Notes under the pieces: generated by a model
Seen by the model: the letters and a program-made list of their open reading frames with translations, nothing else
What the model was told of the DNA's origin: nothing
Database searches by the model: none
Translations under genes and position numbers: made by a program
Shown here: in pieces, positions 33,586 to 42,577 of the stretch
Numbering within the stretch: position 1 is the first letter of the stretch
Layout: each line of letters starts with the position of its first letter
Origin: Actinoplanes philippinensis
GTDB taxonomy: Bacteria; Actinomycetota; Actinomycetes; Mycobacteriales; Micromonosporaceae
Length of the DNA stretch: 64,000 bases
NCBI RefSeq assembly: GCF_900113015.1
Contig: NZ_FONV01000007.1
Location: forward strand, 248,001 to 312,000
Direction of reading: 5' to 3'

Positions 33586-34245
33586 ATGTTCGAAGCCACG
33601 ACCGTTACCAAGGCCAGCATCCGGCGGCAGGTGACTGTGCCGCTGCGGTTCCCCGACGGATACGCCACCACCGCCCGGGTGATGACCTTCGACGGGCTGG
33701 CCGACGGCAAGGAGCATCTCGCGCTCGGCCTCGGTGACTGGCAACGGGCCCTGACCAAGTCCGCGGCCGGCGGGCGGGCCCCGCTGGTCCGGCCGCACAG
33801 CGAGTGCCTGACCGGCGACGTGTTCGGCAGCCAGCGCTGCGACTGCGGGCCGCAGCTGCGCGAGGCGGTGGAGCGGATCGCCGAGCAGGGCGGTTTCCTG
33901 CTCTACCTGCGCCAGGAGGGCCGGGGCATCGGCCTGTACGCGAAACTCGACGCCTACGCCCTGCAGGACGACGGCCTCGACACCTACGAGGCGAACGTGG
34001 CGCTCGGCCGGGGCGAGGACGAGCGTGACTACACGGCGGCCGCGCAGATGCTGCTGGGCCTGGGCGCGACCCGGATCCGGCTGCTCTCCAACAACCCGGA
34101 CAAGGCCGGCCAGCTCGCCGACCTGGGCATCGACGTGACCCAGCGGATCCCGACCGGCGTGCACCTGTCGGCGGCCAACGTCCGTTACCTGTCGGTGAAG
34201 GCGTCGCACACGGCTCACACCATCGATCTGCCCCTGGCCGAGTGA
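33586..34245 (+). CDS. GTP cyclohydrolase II (RibA-type)
   Basis: The 219-residue protein holds the RibA zinc motif with C74, C85 and C87 ('HSECLTGDVFGSQRCDCG') and the GTP site 'LRQEGRGIGLYAKL', 'LQDDGLDTYEAN', 'LLSNNPDKA'. It is the length of E. coli RibA and has no DHBP synthase fusion. Tyr107 ('LLYLRQEGR') is retained; S. coelicolor has a paralogue with Met there that stops at the formylated product. Conversion of GTP to the diaminopyrimidine is therefore expected. The position in this cluster, away from ribBDE-like genes, suggests a pathway-specific copy. ATG 33586 follows GAGGA. Confidence 0.93.
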   Translation: MFEATTVTKASIRRQVTVPLRFPDGYATTARVMTFDGLADGKEHLALGLGDWQRALTKSAAGGRAPLVRPHSECLTGDVFGSQRCDCGPQLREAVERIAEQGGFLLYLRQEGRGIGLYAKLDAYALQDDGLDTYEANVALGRGEDERDYTAAAQMLLGLGATRIRLLSNNPDKAGQLADLGIDVTQRIPTGVHLSAANVRYLSVKASHTAHTIDLPLAE

Positions 34246-34287
34246 CGTTCGGCGCGTTCGGCCCGCCGGTCCGGCACGATGGGCAGG

Positions 34288-36198
34288 ATGACGGGGTGGG
34301 ACAGTGCGGAGCCGGACGACCGGGCGGCGATGATCGCCGCGGTCGACCAGCTGCCGTTCATCGTCATCGTGTCCGAGGGGCCGGACCTGGTGGTCGTCGG
34401 CGGCAACGCGGCGACACGGGCGGTCCTGCCCGGGCGTGAGCTCGTCGGCCGGACCGTCCGCGAAGTCCTCAGTGACCTGTCCGGGCAGCAGTTCCTGGAC
34501 GCGTTCCACCAGGTGTACCGCACCGGGGAGTCGATCAGCGGCCGGCAGTGGCGGGTCCATCTGGACCAGCCGGACGGTTCGGTCGGGGAGATGTTCGCGA
34601 CGTTCGCGCTGGTCCCGTGGCGGCACCCGGACGGGACGGTGCGCGGCGTGATCGGGGCCGCGTTCGACGTCACCGAGCTGGCGCTGGAGCGGCGGGCCGC
34701 CGAGGCCGAGGCGGACCGGCAGCGCCGCCGCTACGAGCAGACCCGCGATGTGATCGACGCGCTCCAGCGGGAGCTGCTGCCGGCCGGCCTGCCGGTGCTG
34801 CCCGGGCTGCAGGTGGCGGCGGCGTATCTGCTGGCCGACGCCGGCACCCGGGCCGGCGGCGACTGGTACGACGCCGTGACCACCCCGGACGGACGGATCG
34901 CGCTGGTCACCGGCGACGTGGTCGGCCACGGGGTGACCGCGTCCGGGGTGATGGGGCAACTGCGGGCGGTCCTGCAGGAACGGCTCGACGCCGGGGCGAG
35001 CGTCACCGAGGCGCTCACCGCGGCCGACCGGCTGGCCGGGCGGGTGCGTGCGGCGTACGCGGCGACGGTCGCCCTGGCGGTGCTGGACACGGGCAGCGGG
35101 GAGCTGGCGTACTGCACGGCCGGGCACCCGTCGCCGCTGGTCATCCCGGTGGACGGGCCGGCCCGCCACCTCGACGGCACCGGGGGCGCCCCGCTCGGCA
35201 CCGGCGGCTCCTTCCCGGTCCGCCACGACCGGCTCGGTCCCGGCGAGACGCTGCTGCTCTACACCGACGGGGTGCTCGAACGGCCCGGCGCCGCCGCCGA
35301 CCCGGACGCCGAGTTCGCCCGGGTGGCCACCGACGCCGCGGCCGGACGGGCCCTGCACGATCCGTCGGCGACCGGGGCGGAACGGGTCTGCACACAGACG
35401 CTGGAACTGCTGGTCCGCTCGGGTGGGCACGCCGACGACATCACCCTGCTGGCGGCTCAGCGCATTCCGGTCGTACCCCCGCTGGCCCTTGATCTGCCGG
35501 CGCAGCCGGAGGTCCTGGCCGGGTCGCGGCGGGCGATCGGCGCCTGGCTGGACGCCGTGGGGGCCGCCGGCGAGGACGTCTTCGTGCTCCAGCACGCGCT
35601 CGGTGAGCTGGTCACCAACGCGATCGAGCACGGCGGCGGCGACACGGTCGGGATCCGGGCCCGGCTGCTGGCGTCCGGGCTGGTCGAGGCGACGGTCACG
35701 GACAGCGGCGGGTGGCGGGCGCCGGAACGCCGGGCGACCCGCGGGCGTGGTCTCGCGCTCACCGCCCAGCTGGTGCAGAGCCTGCGGGTCGAGCCGGGCG
35801 GGAACGGGACGGTCGCCATCGTGCGGCATCCGCTGCTGCGCCCGGCACGGCTGCTCTCCGCGCCGCCGGTCCCGCCGGCTTCGCCGGGCGGCGGCCTGAC
35901 GATCACCGAGCTTCCCGGTGGGGACGAGGCCCGGGTCCGGATCGGTGGTCCGATGGATGCGGTCACCGCCTTCGAGGTACGGGCGGAGCTGTTGCGCCGC
36001 AGCCGCGGCGGCACCGTGCCGATGACCGTCGACCTGTCCGGCGTGACCTTCCTGGCCAGCGCCGGGGTGTCGGCGCTGCACGAGATCAGCGCACAGCACC
36101 TGGCCGAGAAGACGCCGCTGGCGCTCGTCGCCGCGCCCGGCTGCCCGGCCCGGCGGATCCTCGACCTCGTCGGCCTGTCTTCGGCAACGGCACTGTAG
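34288..36198 (+). CDS. PAS-PP2C(SpoIIE)-ATPase-STAS phospho-switch regulator
   Basis: The 636-residue protein combines a PAS sensor (about 20-130), a short coil, a SpoIIE-type PP2C phosphatase (about 160-390, with 'GGDWYDAVTTPDGRIALVTGDVVGHG' region, 'YCTAGHPSP' and 'HADDITLL'), an RsbW-like kinase/ATPase (about 410-520, 'ALGELVTNAIEHGGG' N-box and 'TRGRGLALTAQLV' G-box), and a C-terminal STAS domain (about 540-630, 'VDLSGVTFLASAGVSAL', with the phosphorylatable Ser). It carries phosphatase, kinase and antagonist of a sigma-factor switch in one chain. ATG 34288 lies 7 bp after CACGAT and behind GGCAGG; ATG 34279 is an alternative. Confidence 0.92.
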   Translation: MTGWDSAEPDDRAAMIAAVDQLPFIVIVSEGPDLVVVGGNAATRAVLPGRELVGRTVREVLSDLSGQQFLDAFHQVYRTGESISGRQWRVHLDQPDGSVGEMFATFALVPWRHPDGTVRGVIGAAFDVTELALERRAAEAEADRQRRRYEQTRDVIDALQRELLPAGLPVLPGLQVAAAYLLADAGTRAGGDWYDAVTTPDGRIALVTGDVVGHGVTASGVMGQLRAVLQERLDAGASVTEALTAADRLAGRVRAAYAATVALAVLDTGSGELAYCTAGHPSPLVIPVDGPARHLDGTGGAPLGTGGSFPVRHDRLGPGETLLLYTDGVLERPGAAADPDAEFARVATDAAAGRALHDPSATGAERVCTQTLELLVRSGGHADDITLLAAQRIPVVPPLALDLPAQPEVLAGSRRAIGAWLDAVGAAGEDVFVLQHALGELVTNAIEHGGGDTVGIRARLLASGLVEATVTDSGGWRAPERRATRGRGLALTAQLVQSLRVEPGGNGTVAIVRHPLLRPARLLSAPPVPPASPGGGLTITELPGGDEARVRIGGPMDAVTAFEVRAELLRRSRGGTVPMTVDLSGVTFLASAGVSALHEISAQHLAEKTPLALVAAPGCPARRILDLVGLSSATAL

Positions 36199-36264
36199 CT
36201 CCTCTCGCTCCGGTCCTTCCGCGGTCACTGGACTCTATTGCTTCCGGGCCCGGCGCGGCCTTCG

Positions 36265-36292
36265 TCATCCACAGGGCGGTAGTTCATCCACA
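36265..36292 (+). promoter_or_regulatory. Two DnaA-box-like repeats upstream of recQ
   Basis: TCATCCACAGGGCG occurs twice, starting at 36265 and 36284 (19 bp apart). The first nine bases differ by one from the DnaA box TTATCCACA. They lie 44-71 bp before the recQ start, outside a visible -10 at 36323. DnaA or a repressor could bind here. Confidence 0.45.
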
Positions 36293-36335
36293 GGGCGTAC
36301 TCCGGTCGTCCGTTCGGCTCTCTAGACTTCGCGGG

Positions 36336-38558
36336 GTGACTGAGGCCCCTCCGATCCCCGTGTCCAGCGCCACCGACGCTCTCAACCGTGTGTTCGGCTA
36401 CCCATCGTTCCGTGGGGAGCAGGCCGCCATCGTCCAGCACGTCATCGACGGCGGCGACGCGCTGGTGCTGATGCCGACCGGCGGCGGCAAATCGCTGTGC
36501 TACCAGATCCCGGCCCTGGTCCGTCCCGGCACCGGTGTGGTGATCTCGCCGCTGATCGCGCTCATGCAGGACCAGGTCGACGCGTTGCGCACGCTCGGGG
36601 TGCGGGCCGACTTCATCAACTCCTCGCAGGATCTCGACGAGCGGCGGCTGGTCGAGGCCGAGTTCGTGGCCGGTGAGCTCGACCTGCTCTACGTCGCGCC
36701 CGAGGGCCTCGGCACCGCCGCCGTTCAGCGGCTGCTCGACCGGGGCAAGATCTCGCTGTTCGCCATCGACGAGGCACACTGTGTGTCGCAGTGGGGGCAC
36801 GACTTCCGGCCCGACTACCTGGCCCTGTCGATGCTGCACGAGCGCTGGCCCGACGTGCCTCGGATCGCGCTGACCGCCACCGCCACCCCGGCCACCCGTG
36901 ACGAGATCGCCACCCGGCTGCGGCTGACCGAGGCCCGGCACTTCACCGCCAGCTTCGACCGGCCCAACATCCAGTACCGGATCGTCGGCAAGAACAATCC
37001 GGCCCGCCAGCTGCTCGACCTGCTGCGCACCGAGCACGCCGGCGACTCCGGGATCGTCTACTGCCTGTCCCGTGCGTCGGTGGAGAAACACGCGGAGTTC
37101 CTCTCGTCGAACGGGATTCCGGCTCTGCCGTACCACGCGGGCCTCGACGCCCGGACCCGCGCCGCCAACCAGGCCCGGTTCCTGCGCGAGGACGGCCTGG
37201 TCATGGTCGCGACGATCGCCTTCGGCATGGGGATCGACAAGCCCGACGTGCGGTTCGTGGCCCATCTGGACCTGCCGAAATCCCTCGAAGGGTATTACCA
37301 GGAGACCGGGCGTGCCGGGCGGGACGGGATGCCGTCGACCGCCTGGCTGGCGTACGGGTTGCAGGACGTGATGCAGCAACGGCGCATGATCGAGAGTTCG
37401 GAGGGCGATCTGGCGTACCGTCGCAACGCCGGCCGTCACCTCGACGCCATGCTGGCCCTCTGCGAGAGCGTCACCTGCCGGCGCGCGCAGATCCTGCAGT
37501 ATTTCGGTCAGGACGCGCCGGCCACCTGCGGCAACTGCGACACGTGCCTGGCTCCGCCGGAGTCGTGGGACGGCACGGTTCCCGCGCAGAAACTGCTGTC
37601 CACGGTGTTCCGCCTGCACAAGGAGCGCAACCAGCGGTTCGGTGCCCAGCACTCGATCGACATCCTGCTCGGCAAACGTACCGACAAGATCAGCCGCTTC
37701 CGGCACGACGAGCTGTCGGTCTTCGGCATCGGCGCCGACCTCAGCGAGGTCGAGTGGCGCAACGTGGTCCGGCAGCTGCTGGCCGGCGACTTCCTCGCCG
37801 TCGAGCCCAGCCATCAGACGCTGGCCCTGACGGCCCGCAGCGGCGAGGTGCTGCGCGGCGAGCGGAAACTGCTGATGCGCCGGGAGGCGCCGCGCGGTTC
37901 CCGGAGCGGGACACGCTCCTCCGGTGCCCCGTCGGCCACCACCAAGGCGGCACCGGTCGATCTCTCGCCGGAGGGCACGGCGCTGTTCGAGCGGCTGCGC
38001 AACTGGCGTGCGGCCACCGCCAAGGAGCAGGCGGTCCCCGCCTACGTGATCTTCCACGATGCGACGTTGCGGGCCATCGCGGCCCTCGCGCCGACAACTC
38101 TGGCGCAGCTGGGCACGGTGAGCGGTGTCGGCCAGAGCAAGTTGACGAAATTCGGCGACGCGGTCCTGGCCACCGTCCGCGGCGACGATGTCATCGCCGC
38201 CGCTCCGACCGCGCCGGCCTCGGCGTCCGGGCCGCCGCCGGTGCCCGCGGCGGCGGCCGGGTTCTCGGCCGAGGAGCCGGGTTCCCTGTTCGCCGTGACC
38301 CCGGCCGCCGCGGCGGACCCGGCCCGTGCCGCATCCGCCGATCCGGCCGGACCCGCCGCCCCCACGTCCAGGCCGTCAGGATCCGCCGTGCCCTCCCCGG
38401 CGGCGTCCGTAACGGTGTCGCCCGCCCCGAGCGGGCCCTCTCCGCGGAGCGGATCCCCGCGCGGCGGCCGTCCGCGGACGGCGACGTCCGACGACACCGA
38501 TCTGCCGCCCCTTCCGCCGGAGCCGGACGAGGATTACGACCCCTACTACGAGGGCTGA
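36336..38558 (+). CDS. recQ: ATP-dependent DNA helicase RecQ
   Basis: The 740-residue superfamily 2 helicase has 'MPTGGGKSLCYQIPAL' (Walker A), 'FAIDEAHCVSQWGHDFRPDY' (DEAH with the RecQ aromatic loop region), 'QETGRAGRDG' (motif VI), and zinc cysteines 'CESVTCRRAQIL...CGNCDTC'. A winged helix and an HRDC domain follow ('SPEGTALFERLRNWRAATAKEQ...'). The final 125 residues are an Ala/Pro/Ser tail ending in an acidic 'DEDYDPYYEG', which resembles an SSB-interaction-like acidic end only loosely. It unwinds 3'-5' in recombination and fork repair. GTG 36336 lies 7 bp after TAGACT (36323-36328), so it is probably leaderless. Confidence 0.95.
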   Translation: MTEAPPIPVSSATDALNRVFGYPSFRGEQAAIVQHVIDGGDALVLMPTGGGKSLCYQIPALVRPGTGVVISPLIALMQDQVDALRTLGVRADFINSSQDLDERRLVEAEFVAGELDLLYVAPEGLGTAAVQRLLDRGKISLFAIDEAHCVSQWGHDFRPDYLALSMLHERWPDVPRIALTATATPATRDEIATRLRLTEARHFTASFDRPNIQYRIVGKNNPARQLLDLLRTEHAGDSGIVYCLSRASVEKHAEFLSSNGIPALPYHAGLDARTRAANQARFLREDGLVMVATIAFGMGIDKPDVRFVAHLDLPKSLEGYYQETGRAGRDGMPSTAWLAYGLQDVMQQRRMIESSEGDLAYRRNAGRHLDAMLALCESVTCRRAQILQYFGQDAPATCGNCDTCLAPPESWDGTVPAQKLLSTVFRLHKERNQRFGAQHSIDILLGKRTDKISRFRHDELSVFGIGADLSEVEWRNVVRQLLAGDFLAVEPSHQTLALTARSGEVLRGERKLLMRREAPRGSRSGTRSSGAPSATTKAAPVDLSPEGTALFERLRNWRAATAKEQAVPAYVIFHDATLRAIAALAPTTLAQLGTVSGVGQSKLTKFGDAVLATVRGDDVIAAAPTAPASASGPPPVPAAAAGFSAEEPGSLFAVTPAAAADPARAASADPAGPAAPTSRPSGSAVPSPAASVTVSPAPSGPSPRSGSPRGGRPRTATSDDTDLPPLPPEPDEDYDPYYEG

Positions 38559-38567
38559 TCGCACGCC

Positions 38568-38605
38568 GCGGGGCGACCGGCCCCTGTCACAGCTGGTCGC
38601 CCCGC
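38568..38605 (+). terminator. recQ terminator hairpin
   Basis: A perfect 11-bp inverted repeat (GCGGGGCGACC / GGTCGCCCCGC) with a 16-nt loop starts 9 bp past the recQ stop. The remaining gap to yceI (38606-38779) contains several degenerate copies of a GGCGTTGCGG-type motif and no gene. Confidence 0.8.
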
Positions 38606-38779
38606 GCCGGCCCACCGCCCGCACCGGACCCGTCTCCGAGAAAGATGCGGGCCGAAGACGGACGGCCTCAGATGCACCCTCCGCGGCCTGGCAGATCGGG
38701 GACCCTGGCGCCGTGGGGCACTCCGGCGTTGCGGGGACGTTCCGGCGTTGCGGATGCCTTCGCCGGCATTGCGGGACGC

Positions 38780-39451
38780 TCAGGCGTTGCGGATGGCTTC
38801 GCCGGCCAGTTCGATGCGGATCTTCTTGCCGACCAGGACACCACCGGACTCCAGGACGACGTTCCACAGCAGGCCGTAGTCCTCGCGGTCCAGTTCGGCG
38901 GTGGCGCTGAAGCCGAAGATGTCCCGGCCGTAAGGATCACGCCGTGCGCCGCCGAACTCCATGTGCATGTCGATCGGCCTGGTCACGGCCTTGACCGTCA
39001 GGTGGCCGTGGATCACGAAGCGACCGGAGGGACGGGTGGCCGCGGGCGGCAGGTCGGCGAGGGTACCGCGGCGGCCCAGCGGGTTGTTGCGGAGCCGCGC
39101 CCAGTTGAAGATCGGGTCGTTCTCCGTCTCCCAGGCGATGCCGGTGCTGCGGTACTCGATCGTCGGATAACGCGCGACGTCGAGAAAGTCCGGGCTGGAC
39201 AGATGCGTGTCCCGTTCCGGGTTGTGGGTGTTGATGCTGTCGGTACGGATGGAAGCGCTCACCGAGGAGCGCAGCGGATCAGTGGCCACGACGATCGTCG
39301 CGGCGCCTTGTGCGAATTCCCCCCGGATCGGACTGACCATCATGTGCTGCGCCACGAATCCGATTCGTTTGTGCGCCTCGTCCAGGGTGTAGACCCCTGG
39401 TTCCGGAATGACCAGGCCGTTCCAGTCGCGGACCGGCCGTTCGACCGTCAC
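38780..39451 (-). CDS. YceI-family polyisoprenoid-binding-like protein
   Basis: The 223-residue protein has the YceI lipocalin-like pattern: 'GVYTLDEAHKRIGFVAQHMMVSPIRGEF', 'SASIRTDSINTHNPERDTHL', 'FLDVARYPTIEYRST', 'HGHLTVKAVTRPIDMHMEF' and 'GFSATAELDREDYGL'. YceI proteins bind long isoprenoid chains in a beta barrel; there is no signal peptide, so it is cytosolic, as in many actinobacterial copies. The C-terminal 'LAGEAIRNA' is encoded in a repeat-rich DNA segment. The role in this organism is unknown. Confidence 0.9.
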   Translation of the reverse strand: MTVERPVRDWNGLVIPEPGVYTLDEAHKRIGFVAQHMMVSPIRGEFAQGAATIVVATDPLRSSVSASIRTDSINTHNPERDTHLSSPDFLDVARYPTIEYRSTGIAWETENDPIFNWARLRNNPLGRRGTLADLPPAATRPSGRFVIHGHLTVKAVTRPIDMHMEFGGARRDPYGRDIFGFSATAELDREDYGLLWNVVLESGGVLVGKKIRIELAGEAIRNA

Positions 39452-39940
39452 GTAGCTCTCCCCCTCGTCAGCACCGCTGCCGCGCGGCGGCAGGGCGAGC
39501 CCCTTGACTCGTCCGGTGCTGAATTCGCGAGGATTCTATGCACCGCTTTATTCAGACAGTTAACCCCCCGATTGCGTTACGTGGTGACCGCCACAGTTGA
39601 TCCACATGCCTCAGATCGACCGATCCACTACAAACGGTGCGTGTCACGACATGCCAAAACGCGATCAGGCCAACAATTCCGGGCGTTTTCGCGCCATTGG
39701 CGGAGCGTGTCGGAAGTACGACACGGAGCGTGAGTATCGCCACGATGGACACGGAGCGTGAGGTGACCGGCGTGCTCCGGCACCACCCCGGCCCGGCCTG
39801 ACGACATCGAGGGCGGCAGCACCGACCGATCGAGCGTCCCCCGCCGGGATGACATCCGGCCGGCCGCCCCGTCGCGCCGTATTCCCTGACCACCGATCCG
39901 GTGCTTTACTATCTTCCTAGCAAAACAGTAAGGGGTCCCT
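39452..39940. other. 489-bp intergenic region between yceI and the GntR operon
   Basis: No ORF here looks real. The part at 39530-39710 is lower in G+C than its surroundings. A 15-bp direct repeat (GACACGGAGCGTGAG) occurs at 39720 and 39748, 28 bp apart. Near the right end, TTTACTAT (about 39905) and AACAGTAAG (about 39924) form an imperfect inverted repeat before the GntR start, which is the expected operator of a YtrA-type GntR regulator. Confidence 0.55.
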
Positions 39941-40336
39941 GTGTTCGTCTTCCGGCTCGACACCCACTCCGGCGTGCCGCCGTACCTGCAGCTCGTCCAG
40001 CAGGTCCGCCAGGCGGTGCTGCTGGGCTTCCTTCAGCCCGGCGACCGCCTCCCGCTCATCCGCGAGGTGGTCGAGGACCTGGCGATCAATCCGAACACCG
40101 TCGCCAAGGCGTACCGGCAGATGGAGCACGAGGATCTGGTCACCGGCCGGCCCGGCCAGGGCACGTTCGTCAACGAGCAGCAGTCGGCCGCGATGCCGGC
40201 CTCGACCTACACGTCGCTGCGCCGTGGCCTGGCGACCTGGCTGCGCCGGGCGTATGCGGCGGGCCTCGACGAGCAGGCGGTCGAGGCCCTCTTCACCTCT
40301 GTTCACCGGCAGACCAGGAACGAGGACGTGGCGTGA
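39941..40336 (+). CDS. GntR-family (YtrA subfamily) regulator
   Basis: The 131-residue protein has only a GntR winged helix ('PPYLQLVQQVRQAVLLGFLQPGDRLPLIREVVEDLAINPNTVAKAYRQMEHEDLV' region) and a short helical tail, as in the YtrA group, which usually heads an ABC-transporter operon. It starts at GTG 39941 and ends in a GTGA overlap with the ATPase gene. YtrA-type repressors typically bind an inverted repeat in their own promoter; a candidate lies at 39905-39932. The natural inducer is often a cell-wall antibiotic, which is inference here. Confidence 0.93.
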   Translation: MFVFRLDTHSGVPPYLQLVQQVRQAVLLGFLQPGDRLPLIREVVEDLAINPNTVAKAYRQMEHEDLVTGRPGQGTFVNEQQSAAMPASTYTSLRRGLATWLRRAYAAGLDEQAVEALFTSVHRQTRNEDVA

Positions 40337-41232
40337 CAGCACCCGAGTTCGCGCTGCGCACGGACGGCATGGGCAAGCGATACCGGAAGGCGTGGGCGCT
40401 GCGTGACTGTACCCTGGCCCTGCCGGCGGGCGGTGTGATCGCCCTGGTCGGGCCGAACGGCGCGGGCAAGACCACGCTGCTGCGCCTGGTCGTCGGGTTG
40501 CTCGCGCCGAGCACCGGCACGGTGGAGGTCCTCGGCCACGACGTCACCGCCGGCACCCCGCAGACCCTGTCCCGGGTCGGGTTCCTGGCCCAGGACCACC
40601 CGTTGTACAAGCGGTTCACCGTCGCCGAGATGCTCCGCTTCGGCCGGGCCTGCAACCCGCGCTTCGACCAGGGGCTGGCCGAGCGCCGGCTGGCGAAGCT
40701 GGGCATCCCGCTCGCCCGCCGGGCCGGCATGCTCTCCGGCGGGCAGCAGGCCCAGGTCGCGCTGGCTCTGGCCCTGGCGAAGCGGCCGGACCTGCTGGTC
40801 CTCGACGAGCCGGTGGCCAGCCTCGACCCGCTGGCCCGGCACGAGTTCCTCCAGGTCCTGATGGGCGCGGTGGCCGAAGGTGGCGTGACCGTCCTGTTCT
40901 CCTCGCACGTCGTGCACGAGCTGGAGCGCGTCTGCGACCACTTGGTCGTGCTCGACCAGGGCCGGGTCACGCTCACCGGCGACATCGACACCCTCCTCAC
41001 CGAACACCGGCTGCTCGTCGGCCCGCGCACGTCCACCGACCTCGACCGGACCGGCACCGTCGTGGAGGCCGTCCACAGCGACCGGCACACCACCCTTCTG
41101 GTACGCGACGGCGCGATCCCGGTCGCGCCCGGCTGGCAGGCACAGCCGGTCACGCTGGAGGATCTGGTGCTGGCGTACCTACGCCGCACCTCCGCGCCGA
41201 GCGCCGCGGTCACGCCGGTGGTGACGGCATGA
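40333..41232 (+). CDS. ABC transporter ATP-binding protein
   Basis: The 299-residue ATPase has Walker A 'GPNGAGKTTLL', Q-loop 'VGFLAQDHPLYKRFT', signature 'LSGGQQAQVALALALA' and Walker B 'LLVLDEPVASLDP', followed by the His switch 'LFSSHVVHELE'. The C-terminal 70 residues are the extension typical of drug/bacitracin-type exporters. It starts at GTG 40333 inside the GntR stop and overlaps the permease by 4 bp. It powers the membrane protein encoded next. Confidence 0.93.
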   Translation: MTAPEFALRTDGMGKRYRKAWALRDCTLALPAGGVIALVGPNGAGKTTLLRLVVGLLAPSTGTVEVLGHDVTAGTPQTLSRVGFLAQDHPLYKRFTVAEMLRFGRACNPRFDQGLAERRLAKLGIPLARRAGMLSGGQQAQVALALALAKRPDLLVLDEPVASLDPLARHEFLQVLMGAVAEGGVTVLFSSHVVHELERVCDHLVVLDQGRVTLTGDIDTLLTEHRLLVGPRTSTDLDRTGTVVEAVHSDRHTTLLVRDGAIPVAPGWQAQPVTLEDLVLAYLRRTSAPSAAVTPVVTA

Positions 41233-42206
41233 CCTGGCTGATCTGGCGCCAGCACCGTACCGAGGTCTGCGTCCTGGGTCTGCTCCTCGCCGTGTTCGGC
41301 GTGACCCTGCTCGTGCTCGGCACGCAGGCCCACGCCCTGTTTCCCGGCGGCTCCGCGCGGTGCGCGGGAGAGGCCGGGCTGAGCGACGCCTGCACCACCT
41401 CGTTCCGCCGGCTCGACGAGGAGTACGGGTTCGTCGAGAACCTTCTGGCGGCCTTCTACCTGGTCCCGGTCCTCATCGGCGCGTTCCTTGGCGCGCCCCT
41501 GCTGGCGCGGGAGCTGGAGGAAGGCACCTGGCAGCTGGCCTGGACACAAGGCGTGCCGCGGATGCGCTGGCTCGCGGCCAAGCTCACGGCGCTGGCCGGC
41601 GTCACGGTCGTGCTCACCGGCATGTTCACAGCGGTACTCACCTGGTTCCGCCAGCCGTTCGACACCTGGGAGGGGCGTTTCCAGTACGACGCCTTCGATC
41701 TGGAGGGCCTCGTTCCGGTTGCGTACGCGCTGTTCGCCTTCGCGGTGGCCACCGCCGCCGGGGCGATCCTGCGGCGCAGCCTGCCCGCGTTCGGCGTCGC
41801 GTTCGGGGCGTTCCTCGCCACCAGGATGCCGGTGGCGTTGCTGGCCCGCCCCGCCTACGCCACGCCGCTCACCGCCATGGAGCCGGTCGGGGCAGACGGC
41901 CCGGCGGACCAGGTAGGTCACCGGCCCGTGTCCGGTTTCGCCGACTGGACGATCGAGCACGGCTACGCGGACGCGACCGGGCGCAGGCTGAGCTCGAGCG
42001 AGTACTACGAGCTGAAGGACGCCGCCGATCGGGCCGGCGCCGATCTCCTCCAGCTCCTGCACGCGCGGGGCATCCAGCAGTTCGGGGTCTACCACCCGGC
42101 TGACCGGTTCTGGAGGTTTCAGCTCATCGAGGCGGCCCTCTTCGTCACCGTCGCGGTGGCCCTGATCGGCGTGGTGGTGTGGCGGGTCCGCCGCCGGATG
42201 ATCTAG
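41229..42206 (+). CDS. ABC transporter permease
   Basis: The 325-residue protein has six hydrophobic helices in the ABC-2 pattern (first at residues 14-32; a group at 70-180; the last at 298-318). A large outer loop between helices 1 and 2 ('GGSARCAGEAGLSDACTTSF', two Cys) and another before the last helix follow the layout of transporter permeases encoded with YtrA-type GntR regulators. It overlaps the ATPase gene in an ATGA junction. The cargo is unknown. Confidence 0.88.
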   Translation: MTWLIWRQHRTEVCVLGLLLAVFGVTLLVLGTQAHALFPGGSARCAGEAGLSDACTTSFRRLDEEYGFVENLLAAFYLVPVLIGAFLGAPLLARELEEGTWQLAWTQGVPRMRWLAAKLTALAGVTVVLTGMFTAVLTWFRQPFDTWEGRFQYDAFDLEGLVPVAYALFAFAVATAAGAILRRSLPAFGVAFGAFLATRMPVALLARPAYATPLTAMEPVGADGPADQVGHRPVSGFADWTIEHGYADATGRRLSSSEYYELKDAADRAGADLLQLLHARGIQQFGVYHPADRFWRFQLIEAALFVTVAVALIGVVVWRVRRRMI

Positions 42207-42229
42207 CCGCCGCCCCGGCCGCAACGGTC

Positions 42230-42430
42230 ACGCGGCGCGGGCGACCATCCCGCCGGCACACGACCGGAGACGCCCGCATCGGCGCGGCCGGCCATCCTGC
42301 CAGCACACGACCGGAGACGCCCGCATCGGCGCGGCCGGCCATCCTGCCAGCACACGGCCGGAGGCGGCCGCATCGGCGCGGCCGGCCATCCTGCCAGCAC
42401 ACGGCCGGAGGCGGCCGCATCGGCGCGGGT
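42230..42430. repeat. 47-bp tandem repeat, three full copies with diverged flanks
   Basis: Full units begin at 42277, 42324 and 42371, and a partial fourth at 42418. A degenerate unit precedes at about 42230. Each contains GGCCGGCC and CCGGCC palindromes. They fill much of the 371-bp gap 42207-42577 after the ABC permease; no ORF there is credible. The second and third copies are identical, while the first differs at two positions. Confidence 0.93.
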
Positions 42431-42577
42431 GGGTGAGGCTGCCGATACTCGGTCGGCGGCCGTCGCGCCGGTGCGGCGCCGCGCCACGGCGGCCGTTCCG
42501 GGTGAGGATTCACCGGTGACCGGGCGGACGGGGCCGGCCGGGCCGACACACGCTCAGGACTCACCGGAGGGAACGCA

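Noticed and set aside
33541..36228. Antisense 895-codon frame across ribA and the SpoIIE-type gene
   Set aside because: Shadow frame; both sense genes carry complete catalytic motifs.
39452..39940. Riboswitch or small RNA in the yceI-GntR gap
   Set aside because: No conserved hairpin order or known aptamer motif was recognised, only direct and inverted repeats.
42230..42430. CRISPR-like array of 47-bp units
   Set aside because: The units are contiguous and share their whole length, so there are no unique spacers.
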